Positions 43,487-55,716 of a stretch of DNA of 64,000 bases are shown piece after piece. Numbering within the stretch: position 1 is the stretch's first letter; each line of letters starts with the position of its first letter. The DNA comes from Chamaelirium japonicum (Eukaryota; Streptophyta; Magnoliopsida; Liliales; Melanthiaceae). The DNA is taken from assembly GCA_947650365.1 (NCBI GenBank), contig OX393553.1:64759596-64823595 (forward strand). The letters are read 5' to 3'. The notes under the pieces are model-generated. The model saw only the letters and a list, made by a program, of their open reading frames with translations. It was not told the DNA's origin and did no database searches. The translations under genes and the position numbers were made by a program.

Positions 43487-46400
43487 CTATATTTGGAACA
43501 GCCGAGCTTGAGTCCTCGTCATTCCATATGGAATTGCTGCTGGGGGAAGTGTGCCCATGGCGCTTTCTTTGTCGTAGCCGGCTTTGAACAGCAACTTAGC
43601 AACGTTTTGCCCCCAACTCCCTTTTGGCTTGAATCCGAGTTGATTAGGGTTGATAGATTCGACAGGTCTGCTCGGGTTCGGAGCGTGCATCAGGCTAGGT
43701 AATGGCAGCATCATTTCTTGCACTGTGACGACATTGGCCTGTGATAATGGCAGGGCCAGCTTTCTTGTCGGAGTAGAAGGCGATCGCTCGGATTTACAGA
43801 GCCACTGAGGTGTGAGATGCAGGACTGGCGCCGCTTGAATGGGCAATGGGGTATGTTGCATTGCCCTTGCCTCGGTACTGATGCGCATCCTTTGCCTTAA
43901 TCTTGATACTTCTTGGACCTCGAGTTTCGCCTTGTCGGAAGGTTGCACCGGATTTGCAGGCAGAGGAGCCCTGCCCTATTTTACTTTTTCAGCCTTCTGG
44001 GCTCGAGGGGCTTTAGCTGGAAGGACTTCCGCGACTAGGTCTTTCGCTTGGTAGAACTTGGCGTCGGCCAAATGTGCCTCGGCCTCATTGAATGGCTTGT
44101 CATCAGCAACTATGCATTTCTCCATGCCTTCTTCGTAATACTTGAGGCACTGGTGCCAGGTGGACACTACGACGCTATTCTCGTGTAGCCATGGCCTGCC
44201 CAACAGGAGGCGATATGACGTCTGGCAATCGATGATGTGGAAGAGGACCGTTGTATCTAGCAGGCCGATTGAGAGTTTCAGGCGAATGAATCCGATAGTG
44301 GACTGTCCGCCCTGGTTGAACCCTTGAATGACCAATTGGCTGGGCGAGAGCTGGTCATTGGTGATGCCGAGTTGCCGCATCGTCTGGATGGGCAGGATGT
44401 TGACGGCGGAGCCACAGTCCAACAGGATTCGATTCACTGGCTTCTCCTTGATGTATCCCGAAACGTAGATAGGCCGGTTGTGCAATCGTGTTCCGAGTTG
44501 CAAGTCCTCGTCCGAGAAGGTTATTGCCGCATTGCATGAGGCCACAGTTTTGCCCTTCTTGTCGTCCTTCCTTTTCCTCTTGTAGCTGTCCTGGTCGGCC
44601 AAGGCCGCAGCCATTGCCAGGCGAGCCTTCTTCGGAAGATGCAAAGCTTCCACGAGTGGCAGGTGCAGGATTGCTTCGTCATGAGAGGGAGTGCCTCCTT
44701 TCTCGAGCTTGACTCCCTCGTTAGTGGAGTCGCCTTCTTCAGAAGTTCCGATTTTGTCTTTTCCTTCCGACGCCTTATGAACTTCGACCATGCAACAAAA
44801 CACCCTTGATCGACTGGGAGGAAGTGATCGGAGAAGAATTCTTGCAAGGTTGCTGGTTCTGGAAGGCTCTGCTGGAGGAGATCATCTTTGTTTGCCGGCG
44901 ACAGTTTGAATGCCTTTCTTCCTGGAGTCTTGCTTTTCTTCTTGTAGGTCTTTCACTCGGAAAACCTCCTCATCACATGGTCTTGCTTATGCTGCCTTCC
45001 TTGCCATGGACTTCGTCGCCGGGGTAGCATGACCCATGCCTCTTTGTCGGTGGATTCTCCTTCGCTAAGATGATGATTGGCAGCAGCAACTGGTTTCCTT
45101 GGAGACACTTGTTCTTCCGGAGGCTTTACTGGCTCGTCTTCCGATCCCCAGCTGGTGGGCTTGATTTCTTCGATCAAAACTGATGGAGGCTTTGAGTAGA
45201 GGACGTAATAGTCAAACTTGCCCGAAGGTTGGCCCAGCAGACCGACTTCTGGATCTCCTTGCAAGTATCTTTTCCGGAGAGCGCATTGGGACGTAGCTTG
45301 ATTGGAAGGGATTTGCTCTTCCCTAAGCTCCACTGGCTCGTCTTCCGATCCCCAGCCGGTGGGCTTGATTTCTTCGATCAAAACAGACAGAGGCCTTGAG
45401 TAGATGACGCAATAGTCGAACTTCCCCGAAGGCTGGCCCAGCAGACCGACTTCTGAATCTCCTTGCTCGTATCTCCTTTGGAGCGCTCGTTGGGATGTAG
45501 CATTGCTTGGGAGAGGTGCTGGCGTGAGGGATGGCTGCCCCCGGGGCAGCGGCGTTTCTTCCTCAGTGAGTACCGAAGTATATTGGCATCGCTTCGAGAC
45601 CTTCAACTGGGAAGTTGACTTGGCGGTTGGCCTCTGAAGGTTGATTCGCAATTTGGGCGTCCTTTATCGTGCAGCAACGAGTACAGGCGAGAAGGAGCCG
45701 AAGGTGATGGATGTCATGTTGGCCGTAGCGACCTCTCCGAAGTTGATCTCTATCTTTCCTTGCTTTGCGAGCGCCATAATTTTTTCTTTAAAGATGAAAC
45801 ATCTTTCGATGGGATGACTTACCACTCGGTGGTATTTGCAGAAGAGAGGGTCATCGACGCGATGCATCTGCTCGGGCCTCTTCGGAGGGGGGAGCTCTAT
45901 CATCTTCTCTTGCAGCAGTTGGTCAAACATGGAGGAGACTTCCGAGTCCGGGAGCTCCTCGAGAGTCATCCTTTGTATTGGCGGCGGAGGCGGCGGTATG
46001 GCGACTCCCTTCTTCTGATCGGACTTGCCACCGATCTTGAGTGGATTTGAGGTTGAAGCGACGTCATCAACGTTGACTTGCTTTGGTTTCGGTGCCTGCG
46101 GCTTGTCCTTCTTCTCTACCTTCAAGATGTCCTTGTTCTTCGAGTCCCCGCGGCTTGCTAGGCTGAGTTCCATGTCGTGAGCCCGAGTTGCGAGTTCTTC
46201 GAAAGACCGAGGTTTGATACCTTTAGGATGTAGAGCAGTCCCCAGTGCATGTCTTGGGTGCACATCTCGATGGCCGAGTCTTCAGACAAGCGGTCTCGTG
46301 AATTCAGCGCGAGGTTTCTCCATCTGTCGATGTAGTCGATCACCGACTCGTCTTTCCTTTGCTTGACGGCAGTAAGCTCGGTCATGCTGACGGTGCGTCT

Positions 46401-47501
46401 GGTGCTGTAGAAGCGATTAAGGAGCTCCCTCTCCATCTGATCCCAGCTGTCGATGGTCCCTGGAGGAAGATCCATGTACCAGTCAAAAGCATTACCTTTG
46501 AGGGTGTGAACGAACTGTTTCACCATCTCGTCGTCATATGTGCCGGCGTTGTTGCAAGTTTCGATGAAGTGAGCAATGTGTTGCCTTGGATTGCCCTTCC
46601 CGTCGAAGTGCTGGAACTTTGGTGGCTGGAACCTGATCGGGAAGCGTAGCTGCTGGATCCTCGCGGTGTAAGACTTTGAGTATACCGCCGTGATCGGAGG
46701 AAGGCCACTGCCGTGGGAGCGCATTATGTCGGCTACCAATGCTTGTATTTACTGAGCATTCATTGTTGCTGTTGCCGGAGGTTGCGTGGCCACCAAGACC
46801 GGCGCTGGAGAGACGACTTCCACTGGGACGGGAGCCGAGGAGAGTGTTGGGGTTACAGCTTGAACTATCGGAACAACCTCTGTAGGAGCAGGAGTTGAAG
46901 ACGGAGCTGGAGCGGCTACTGGAGAAGCAAGAGGTTGATCGACTGCCGTAGCATCCCTTGCGCTTAGCTTTTGAAGCAAAGTGTTGATGTGACGATCTTC
47001 CTCCTCCATTAGCCGAGCGATTTGTGCCATTTGCTTACCCTTTTACAGAACTTGGAGCTAAAGAGCGGACGGAGGATGGTGACGGAGGATATCTCGATGT
47101 TGCATGCCAGTATCCTCGCTGTCATCGTCGGAGACGTAATTGCGCCGACTCGCCTCTGCTTGATGACGAATGTTTACCCCCTGCAGAGGAGGTGCAATGT
47201 CCGTTGGAGAATCCAAACGGGTTCGGGGTTAGGGCTGGCCCTCCCCAAACTTCTGGATATGGACTCCAGGATCGAGGCCTGTTTTTTCACGTACCAAGGC
47301 CTCGTAGGCACTTTGGCGAGCATCTTCGGCAGTAGTTTCTGGCATGAAGACATCTGCAAGAGTTCGAGTACGGCGAGTGTAGATGTGTACCATCGGGGGA
47401 GCATCACCCTCCGGATTTACTGGACCACCGTGTCGGAGTAGTGGAGACTCGGTGATTGGCGAAAGGCTTGGAGCTTGCGCATCATTGCTTGTCCCGGCCA
47501 T
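43487..47501 (-). pseudogene. Gypsy-1 gag and protease (truncated before reverse transcriptase)
   Basis: It starts at the ATG at 47,501 (MAGTSNDAQ). The retrotransposon gag domain is at 46,158-46,739 (FDGKGNPRQHIAHF, DWYMDLPPGTIDSW), with a Cys/His block CKYHRVVSHPIERC near 45,820. A linker at 44,953-45,651 contains a 68-residue tandem duplication. An aspartic-protease domain lies at 43,976-44,803 (LLDCGSAVNILP, LLLGRPWLH), and a short region that normally precedes reverse transcriptase (WGQNVAKLLFKAGYD) at 43,487-43,948. Several frameshifts separate these parts. Reverse transcriptase, RNase H and integrase are absent; Copia-3 sequence follows instead. Confidence 0.88.
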
Positions 47502-47549
47502 TGCGAACTTGAAGCAACTCTTTCAGACGTACGCATAAAAGGAGAGAAG

Positions 47550-47567
47550 GTCCCACCGGGTGTGCCA
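47550..47567 (-). other. Gypsy-1 primer-binding site
   Basis: The minus strand reads TGGCACACCCGGTGGGAC, a form seen beside the 5' LTR of many plant Gypsy elements, some 10 bases from the LTR edge and 49 bases before the gag ATG. Confidence 0.8.
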
Positions 47568-47577
47568 GAAATCTATG

Positions 47578-49519
47578 GATGCAGAAAAAGATACGGGTCG
47601 TCTTTATTGCGAGCACACAAGATTACAAGAGTGGTTGGGACCCGGGGGGCTCGGGTGTGGCGAGTCCGGGTGCGGCGAGTGTTGATCAGGAGATTATGGG
47701 AGAGATCCTCTGGAGGGTCCCTTTGGTCCGCGTCTCCACGTGGTATTCGTGTGAGAGCTCTGAAGGGGTTGCCCAGGACAGAGGTCTTTATAGGGTGAGG
47801 GTTTTTGAGAGGCTAAGGATCATCCGCCGTTGCTTTGTCCCTTCCGTGCTTCGTGCTTTCTCGGCTAGGGACGTTTTTGGCTTTGTTCCTCGGTCTTCAT
47901 GTCTTCCTTGATCCTTGCTTGACCTCGGTGTCCTTGATCGTCGGTTCGCGGCTTCGATCGTGCTTTTGGCATTGGCTTTGGCTTCGACTTTCAGCTTCAG
48001 CTTTGCTTTGGCGCTTGCGCTTGGACGTAGACGGGGGAGACTTGCGGTTCTTTCGTTCTTCCGGACTTCGCGTCGTATCGGCTTAGAACGTGCGGTGCTT
48101 TTGCTCGTGACCGGCGTAGTCGCTTGGCTTTGGCACTTGCGTTGCTTTAGCACGGGCTTTACCGGGGCTTTTGCTTCGGCTTCTTGCGTAGGCTTTTGCT
48201 TCGGTGTTAATCTTCTCCTCGAACGATGGTGACAACGTCTTCAATGCTTCTGGCTTCTTCGACGGTTCAGGTGTCGGCTAGACTTTGCTTCTTCTCCGGG
48301 CTTCTTTGGCGTGATCGGAGTCGAAGGGTACCTTTGAAGACGATGGGGGTAGCACCGATCTCCATGCGACGGTTGTAGCGTCGGCTTTGCTTTGAAGGTG
48401 ACGGGTGTAGCGACGCCTCAGGGAGTCCTCTCCAAGCTTTCTTCTTTGTGGATGGAGCGGGCGTTTGTCGAAGGCGACGGGGTGATGACGCTTTGTTCCT
48501 CTTCTCCGGGCTTTGGAGCTTGATCGGAGTTGAAGGTTTGTTGGAGCCGACGGGGTAGTGCCTCTCCGAGCTTCTTCTTCGGCCTTTGCTTCTGGCGTCT
48601 TCGGAGTCGAAGGGTCTTCTTATCCGAGCTTTCTTCCTCGTGCACGGAGTTGAAGGCTTGATCTTCTTGTGCAAGGGTCTTCACGTTGATGAGGGCTTTC
48701 AGTGGACTAAGACGGTCCCGAAGGGATAGGCTTGCCCGTGCCTCGTGAAGCCTTGGGTCGATGAAGGAGCGTCTCCTCTTCTGCAGAGCTTCCTCGCTTC
48801 GTCTTTAGCTCGCGATCTCTTTGACCCCTTGAGCCTTCCCCCTCCCCCTCTATTTATAGGCAAAGGGGAGGGGAGAGAGATATGGAAAATTTTAATTTTA
48901 AATCCCTTTAATATCTCCCCATAATTGCCAGAGATTTATTCTTCAATTGAAGAGAGGAATAAACTTTTATTTGCTTTCCTTTCCTGGCAGGGTAATTATG
49001 GCTCAATCATTTTTGGATTTATCTTGAATCTTGCACATAAAATCGATGGCGACCCGACTCTTTTTCTTGTCCGTTGGATCGAGGGATCGGCGTAGATCCA
49101 CGTGTGGGTAGACGTCATGCGCAACCTCCCCCCGCTTATGGCGGTATTTCTTTCCTTTTCTTTCTTTCTTTCCTTTTCTTTCTTTCCTTTCTTTCCTTTT
49201 CTCCCTTTATTTTCTTTCCTTTCCTTTCCTTCCTTTTCTTTCTTTCCTTTCTTTTCTTTTTTCCTTACAGGGCCGGCCACCCCATGGGGTTCGGATCCCT
49301 AGTAGGGGCCGGCCTCCCCATGGGGGGTTCGGATCCTAGTAGGGGGCCGAGTGGGCCCTACTTGAGGGTGGGCTCACTCGGCCCCTTGTTGGGCGCGAGT
49401 CAGGTCCGGGTCCGCATTGGTGCATGCAAGTCGAGTCTGGGTCGGAGTGCGCGTCGGGTTGGCATCCGTATGGGTGTATGTGAGTCGGGTCCGGGTTAGA
49501 CACAATTTGTGTGTCTACA
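47578..49519 (-). repeat. Gypsy-1 5' LTR, about 1.94 kb
   Basis: On the minus strand it starts TGTAGACACACAAATTG at 49,519 and ends near TGCATCCA (47,576-47,580). A minus-strand TATA box (CTATAAATAG) lies near 48,850. R-U5 contains recurring CTTCTTCTCCGGGCTT and GATCGGAGT blocks between 48,280 and 48,680. A TTTCTTTCC-rich pyrimidine tract at 49,149-49,266 lies in U3. Frames within the LTR are not genes. Confidence 0.85.
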
Positions 49520-49800
49520 ATCACCTCAGGGCGAGACGTTACCGATGTCTCGGGATTTGTTTGGTGCTGAGGCGATGAAACCTGCCTCGGACTTTGTTTT
49601 CGAACGCCAAGGCTGTCACCTTGGGCTGAGGCGATGTCACCGTCTCGGGCTTTGGCTGGTGTCGAGGAGGGCGAAGCCTGCCTCGGGCGTTGCTTTTGAA
49701 TGCCAAGACTGCCACCTTGGGCCGAGGCGATGTCGCCATCTCGGGCTTTGCCTTTGAATGCCAAGGGCGGGACCTTGGACTCACTAGTCGATGGGGTAAG
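49520..49800. repeat. Gypsy-2 spacer with ~97-bp direct repeat
   Basis: ACCTTGGGCTGAGGCGATGT (near 49,618) and ACCTTGGGCCGAGGCGATGT (near 49,713) start two similar units. This is the sequence that the Gypsy-1 LTR abuts. Confidence 0.7.
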
Positions 49801-50745
49801 AATTCGGAGTACTAAGTGTGGTGCCTTTGTATCGGTTAGACTTAGGCGAAGCGTCGTTTCAGTCGAACCTACGTATCGGGGCATGTAGCTTTGTACCATT
49901 GCAGGTTAGTTGGCCGTGTTGCAACGCGAACTGAACTAACTGTGGCGAGGCACTAGTGCATGTGTCCTTACGTGACAACGGGAGCATGTGCGACGCCAAT
50001 GATTCGGAGTACTCAGCGTAGTGCCCTTGTATCGGTTGGACTTAGGTGAAGCACCGTTTCAGTCGAACCTACGTATCGGGACACTAGCTTTGTACCGTTG
50101 CAGGTTAGTCGGCCGTGTCGCAATGCGAATCGAACTAACTGTGGCGAGGCACTAGTGCATGTGCCCTTACATGACAATGGGAGCATGTGCGATGCCAATG
50201 ATTCGGAGTACTCAGCGTAGCGCACTTGTATCGGTTGGACTTTGGCGAAGCGCCATTTCAGTCAAACCTACGTATCGGGATACGTAGCTTTGTACTGTTG
50301 TAGGTTAGTCGGCCGTGTCGCAACGTGAACCAAACTAACTGTGGCGAGGCACTAGTGCATGTGTCCTTACGTGACAACGGGAGCAAGTGCGACGCCAATG
50401 ATTCAGAGTACTCAACGTAGCACCCTCGTATCGGTTGGACTTAAGTGAAGCGCCATTTCAGTTGAACCTATGTATCGGGACACATAGCTATGTACTGTTG
50501 CTGGTTACTCGGCCGTGTCGCAACGCGAACCAAACTAACTGTGGCGAGGCACTACTGCATGTGTCCTTACGTGACAACGGGAGCATATGCGACACCAATG
50601 ATTCAGAGTACTCAGCGTAGCACCCATGTATCGGTTGGACTTCAGCAAAGCGCCGCTTCAGTCGAACCTAAGTATCGGGACACGTAGCTTTGTACCGTTG
50701 CAGGTTAGTCAGCCGTGTCGCAACACGAACCGAACTAACTGTGAC
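49801..50745. repeat. 200-bp satellite, about 4.7 units, inside Gypsy-2
   Basis: ATTC(G/A)GAGTACT recurs at 49,802, 50,002, 50,201, 50,401 and 50,601, a period of 199-200. Each unit has GTATCGGTTGGACTT, TCAGTCGAACCTACGTATCGG, TTGCAGGTTAGTCGGCCGTG and GAACTAACTGTGGCGAGGCA. It ends in the fifth unit at AACTAACTGTGACG. Confidence 0.95.
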
Positions 50746-50883
50746 GTTGAGTAGAAGTTGAGATAGAATTTGATAGTCTTCGATAGAACTTGAAGCAACT
50801 GTCATTTCATTGATAACTTGGAAGATGTTACATCAAGGATTTTAGATGAGGGACCTTCCGAGTTATTGATAATCGGCGGTCTT

Positions 50884-52036
50884 CTACTTTGATCGGTTGA
50901 TGGGGTGCTTCCCTTTGGTGTCCATGGTCTTCTGAGGCTCTACGGGTCTATCGTCTGCCTGCCTCGGCCTCTTAGAGGTTCCATCTTCCTCAGCCTGACC
51001 GTTGCGAGCTTGAGCTGTTGGTCTCGTTGGTGCCTTATCAGGAAGGCGCTTCTCGAGGTCACATTTCTTGTGAGTGACTTGATCATCCTCCACCTCGATC
51101 GCCTTTTGAATTCGATCGAATAGCACTCCGAGGGAGGCAGGAGGATTGCGGATGAGGTCATTGTAGATATGGAGGTCAAAACGTAGGGCATTCTGGAATG
51201 CGAGCATAATCGCTTCATCGTCGAGGTGATGTCCGGAGAGCGCAGCATGCTCGTTCCGGAACCTTTGAGAGAACTCTCGGAGGGTTTCGTTCGATACCAT
51301 CCTGAGCCGGTATAGGGAGTCCAGCTTCTTCTCCGGCTTGAGGTTAGTCGATATTGTTGAACAAAGAGATCTGTCAGATCCTTGAACCAACTCACTGAAC
51401 TAGTCGGGAGGTTGGGATACCAATCGAGCGACATGTCATCCAGGCTGCCAGCAAAGGTGCGGCATAGAACCTGGTTGTCGCTATCATGTGGTGTCAACGC
51501 TTGCCTGAAGGCGAGGACGTGCAACGTTGGATCTCCAGTCAAGCAGTTGAACTTGGGGAGAGCGGGGGCTTTCCAACTTCGAGGAAACAGGGCGTGGAGA
51601 ATATGCCGATGAAGTAGGCCTTCAGAGGCATGATCGTTCCTTCTACGCTGGTCGGAGAGGCGTATTGGAGGAAGAGGAGGTAGAGAGGGCATTGGAGTCC
51701 ATCTCGTTATCCGATGCCCAGCTGGGGCTTGGTTGCTATTATAATATTGTCGAACTTTGGAGCGATGTCCGTCATTTCAAACATCCCTCATGATGCGGGG
51801 ATCGAAGGATGACTCGGAACCGAGAGGCTCAGGATAGCGAGTAGATTCATTGAGCCGTTCCCAGACCGTTGGCTTGGGAGGAATAGGCGAGGGTTTTCTT
51901 GAGAGGGATTCAAGGGACTGTCGAGGGATGTCGACTGCAGATCGTTTGGAGGGAGTAGAAGATTGGTCGACTGACCGGTGGACGTTTGCTCCGTCGTTGA
52001 TGCCGGTGGCTGACTGTGGAGGGTTGACTCTTGCAT
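50884..52036 (-). pseudogene. Gypsy-2 gag (frameshifted)
   Basis: The retrotransposon gag domain occurs in two overlapping minus-strand frames. One is 50,940-51,692 (PALPKFNCLTGDPTLHV, LDWYPNLPTSSVSWF, LFVQQY). The other continues the domain at 50,884-51,390 (KLDSLYRLRMVSNETLREF, FRNEHAALSGHH). The switch near 51,345-51,380 indicates a one-base frameshift. A proline/serine-rich N-terminal part may reach 52,036. No pol domain follows: the 200-bp satellite and then another element's LTR take its place. Gag alone would form particles but not copy DNA. Confidence 0.82.
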
Positions 52037-52491
52037 TGACAGTGATTTATCGGAGAGAGTCTCTATCCACCGTAAGAGCAGCGTTCTGCTTCATGAGAGT
52101 GAGGAGCTGGAAATCCTCTACAGTGATATGGTACGTCGCTTGAGCATCGGCACTGGGAGAGATGTGTGCTTTCCCTAAGTGCTGAGGAGTTAGGTCGGCG
52201 AGTTGGGGTGACCGTCGAAGTTGAGCCTGGGCGGCATGATTAACCGACGGGCAACTCCTTGAATTGGCAGTGAGTTGCTATTCCGGATGCTGGCTTGTTG
52301 AAAACCGGCAACTCATTGATCGAGTCATCAGATGCTGAGCGTCTGGGTGCATGCCGCTTTTCTCTGGCTGGTCCATCGGTGTCTTTGCCATTTAAGTGCA
52401 GCGATAAAGGTAGACGGGTTACTCAAGCAACCGGTACTTGCTACCAGAGGAGTTAGGAAACTTGAACGTTGCAAGTTGATAGGATTCAGAT
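52037..52491 (-). other. Gypsy-2 leader between primer site and gag
   Basis: No domain is recognised. It holds short minus-strand frames only. Confidence 0.5.
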
Positions 52492-52510
52492 CGCACAGAC
52501 GGCGCCAAAC
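52492..52510 (-). other. Gypsy-2 primer-binding site
   Basis: The minus strand reads TTTGGCGCCGTCTGTGCGA, close to the TTGGCGCCGTCTGTGGG string typical beside the 5' LTR of plant Gypsy elements. It abuts an LTR end (CCCCCACA). Confidence 0.88.
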
Positions 52511-53750
52511 TGTGGGGGTGGATTTCGGCCATCGTACGTGACCCTCCTCCAATAGTCGATTGAAGGTTTAACCCTTTGGGATGTGGCGTGCTTCGAAGCG
52601 CTGTTTTGTGACTTGCTGGGCTGTCACACAAGCACTGTAGAATAGAAAGGTAGATAAAGAGATGACACAGGATATAGTGACGAAGTTCGGCCGAAGCCTA
52701 CGTCTCCGTGCGGTAAGACGCAACCTTTGAATCCACTATCTCTGAGTAAATAGTAGAGCTACTCTCGACAGGATGAGGAGTGCTTCTTACAAGTAATCGG
52801 AGAAAGGAAAAGGAGTCTGGAAACCAAAAGCTAGGGAGCTCTGGAAAACAGAAAGTGGGTTTCTAGTCTGGAATTTGGGATCTAGAATCATTTACAGGGT
52901 TTGCTATTTATAAGAGCTTAGTTTATATGGGGAATATTCCAGGAATATTTCCAGGGATATCCGGTGTTTGGTAAATACCCGGGGGGATTTACCAGACCTC
53001 AGATAGTTCAAGTGGGTCCTAGGCAGGGCTGCGGGTCCCACCATTGGACTCGTGGGCCCCAGGTAGGGCTGCGGGTCCCACCGTTGGACTCGTGGGCCCC
53101 AGGCAGGGCTGTGGGTCCCACCGTTGGGCGTTAGCCAGATTTTGCACCCACAGAAGTCTCAGGCCACACCGCAGCTGCCCAAGGGTGACGATCGTGCGAT
53201 TGTCTGTAGGGTTCAAGGGACTAGTAGCTAAGGAAAGAGGTATGACATAGGGGATACCGTACGCTGCCCGGACATCCTCCAGTAGTGGGAACTTCTTCGG
53301 GACGGTGAACCAGTTGAACGACATCTTCGGTACCGACTCACGCTACGATGAGATTACCTCCTACGCGCAACCCCTAGGCGTGTTTCCAAAAGAAGCTATA
53401 AAGCTACCTCTGACATGCAGCCCCGGGGCATGTATCTAAAAGCTGACCGCAGCGAAGCTACCACCTCACGCAGCGCTCCATCGACCCGAACAAGCCTTCA
53501 GCTACAGAAGAGAAGAAGAGGAAATCTGAAGCAGAGGAAAAAATGAACCCTCTGGTTCCAATTTATAGGAAAAGTCTAAGCTTTGGGAGTTGGTTCGGAT
53601 TTCGAAAAAGGAGAAGGCTGGATGGCGACGCGTGGTGACGCCATGTTGCAAAAAACTGGGAAAAGCGCGGACAGCCATTTGAAGTTCCAGCAGCACTAAA
53701 CTGGGGGTTAGCACCATCATGACACACAAATCGAGACCGGTATGCAAACC
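52511..53750 (-). repeat. Gypsy-2 5' LTR (right end uncertain)
   Basis: It starts TGTGGGGGTGG on the plus strand. It includes CGAAGTTCGGCCGAAGCCTACGTC-type U5 sequence near 52,682-52,705 and two minus-strand TATA-like sites (CTTATAAATAGC near 52,905 and CTATAAATTGG near 53,563). A plausible end is CATCATGACACA near 53,724. Another candidate is the CCCCCCACA equivalent of position 16,708, beyond the window. From 52,815 onward it is shared with 1 onward. Confidence 0.6.
53033..53128. repeat. 40-bp tandem repeat (copy B)
   Basis: GGGTCCCACC recurs at 53,033, 53,073 and 53,113, as at 220-300. Confidence 0.85.
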
Positions 53751-53977
53751 GAGGCAAAATTATCCTGATCAGGCGGTGCTGAAAACTGACCGATCAGGAG
53801 GGGGTATTGTGTGTACCCTGAGAAACTTGCCTGCCGGGAGCCGTGACTTTGTCACGGGCTGGCCATGCGCGAAGTGGAGAAAAAGAGGAAGTTACCTACC
53901 GAAGGCCGTAACTTCATCGTAGGTAGGTCGTGCACTAAAATGGAAGCAGGGAGAGTTCAACTCCTCCCCCCTACCTG

Positions 53978-54234
53978 GGTCGGCCGCGCAACAAGAAGAG
54001 AGGGGGGAGTCCAACTCCCCCCCTAGTGTCGGCTGCACAACAGTGGAGAGAGGGGGGAGCCAACCCCCCCTATGGGTCGGCCGCACATCAATAATAAGAG
54101 AGGGGGGAGTCCAAACCCCCCCCACCACCTGGATCGGCCGTGCAACAGTGGGGAGAGGGGGGAGCCCAACTCCCCACCCTAAGTGGTCGTTCGTGCAACA
54201 AGGAGAGGGGGGAGTCCAACCCCCCCCCCCCCCC
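53978..54234. repeat. GC-rich minisatellite (copy B)
   Basis: The same five degenerate units as 1167-1423, ending in a C-run of about 15 bases directly before the Copia LTR. Confidence 0.85.
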
Positions 54235-54727
54235 TGTTGGAAATAAATCCATGGTAGAGGCTCGTAGCGGAAACGATTTTGTGGTCGAAAGACCGTTCAT
54301 GGTGCACGTTACATGATTTAAACTTTCATTGAAACTAATCTACATATGTGTGCATGTGTATGCACGTGAATCGAACACCCTAACGACAATCTAGCTTAAT
54401 GATTAACTAGCATGCATGCAAATCATAATGCTCACTAGATCTACATGTTAGATTACACATACCTTTCGTACGGATCTTTTAACCACGGAGAATTGTCTTC
54501 TTTGTCGATGGAGACGAAAGATCGTTCGCGAATATGCCGATGGTACAAATGGAGACGATGCCTTCTTGTTCACCCGATCTCACACGATGCACGGAACGTT
54601 GCTCTCGGATCTCTGAGTGCCTCCGAAGAACGACCCTTCTCCTTCTACGAAACTCCACGCGAGGAAGACGAAGTAGCAAGCGGGAAACGGGAGATGGATT
54701 AGGGAGAGAACTAGAGAGATGAGAGGG

Positions 54728-55716
54728 TGATTGTGGACAGACTGACCAAGTCTATCCACTTTCTTCCAGTCAGAATTACTTTTTCCCTACCTTAGATGAG
54801 CAGACTCTACATAGCAGAGATAGTCCGGTTGCACGGGATTCCGTTGAGCATAGTCTCAGATCGAGACCCCGGGTTTGTCTCAGGATTCTGGAGGAGCTTA
54901 CAGACTGCATTAGGGACCCAGCTCAATTTTAGCACGGCCTTTCATCCTCAGACGGACGGTCAGTTAGAGAGGACCATTCAGATCTTGGAGGACATGCTTC
55001 GGGCATGCTCTATAGACTTTGCCGGTAATTGGGATAAGCACTTGCCACTAGTGGAGTTCTCATACAACAACAGCTTTCAGGCGAGCATTGGCATGGCTCC
55101 TTACGAGGCTCTATATGGGAGGCCTTGTCGTTCCCCTATCTATTGGGCAAAAGTTGAAGAGCGTAGTCTTCTGGGACCGGAGTTGGTGCAGGAGACAACG
55201 GAGAAGATACAGCTGATCAGGGAAAGGCTTCGTACAGCTCAGATCAGGCAGAAGAGCTATGCAGACATTCGTAGGCGACCTCTAGAGTTCGAGGTTGGAG
55301 ACCATGTTTTCCTACGGGTTTTCCCTAAGCATGGTGTCTTCCGGTTCGGAAAGAGGGGGAAGGTAGCGCCGAGGTTTACGGGACCGTTCGAGATATTGGA
55401 TCGAGTGGGCGAGGTGGCATATCGCCTGGCCCTGCCACCACGCCTCTCAGCAGTCCACCCGGTGTTCCATGTGTCGATGCTTCGGAGGTACATGCCGGAC
55501 TCGTCGCACGTACTGGATTGGCAGGACTTGGAGCTCAGTGCAGATGCCACATTTGAGGAGCGTCCGGTCCGTGTTTTGGCTTTTGAGGATAGGGTGCTTC
55601 GCACTAAGACTATCAGGATGGTCAAGATCCTTTGGAGTCATCAAGGCGAGGACGAGGCCACATGGGAGGTGGAGTCTGATATGTTGCACTTGTACCCTTA
55701 TCTTTTCGATACCTGA
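54728..55716 (+). pseudogene. Chromovirus integrase C-terminal part (copy B)
   Basis: This has the same domain content as 1917-2904: three catalytic acidic residues, the GPF/Y-type region and a terminal chromodomain-like block. It lacks the one-base deletion of copy A and is open for 306 codons from the ATG at 54,796. An in-frame TAG still lies just before that ATG, and the rest of pol is absent. A glycine occupies the position before the catalytic-Glu block where copy A has Asp (TDGQ versus TDDQ). Confidence 0.9.

Noticed and set aside
47788..48684. Several Lys/Arg/Ser-rich frames of 80-135 codons
   Set aside because: They fall in the R-U5 part of the Gypsy-1 LTR and follow its short internal repeats. 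No domain is recognisable.
49074..49499. 141-codon Phe/Leu-rich frame that looks like a membrane protein
   Set aside because: It is a translation of the TTTCTTTCC pyrimidine tract in the Gypsy-1 LTR, not a real transmembrane protein.
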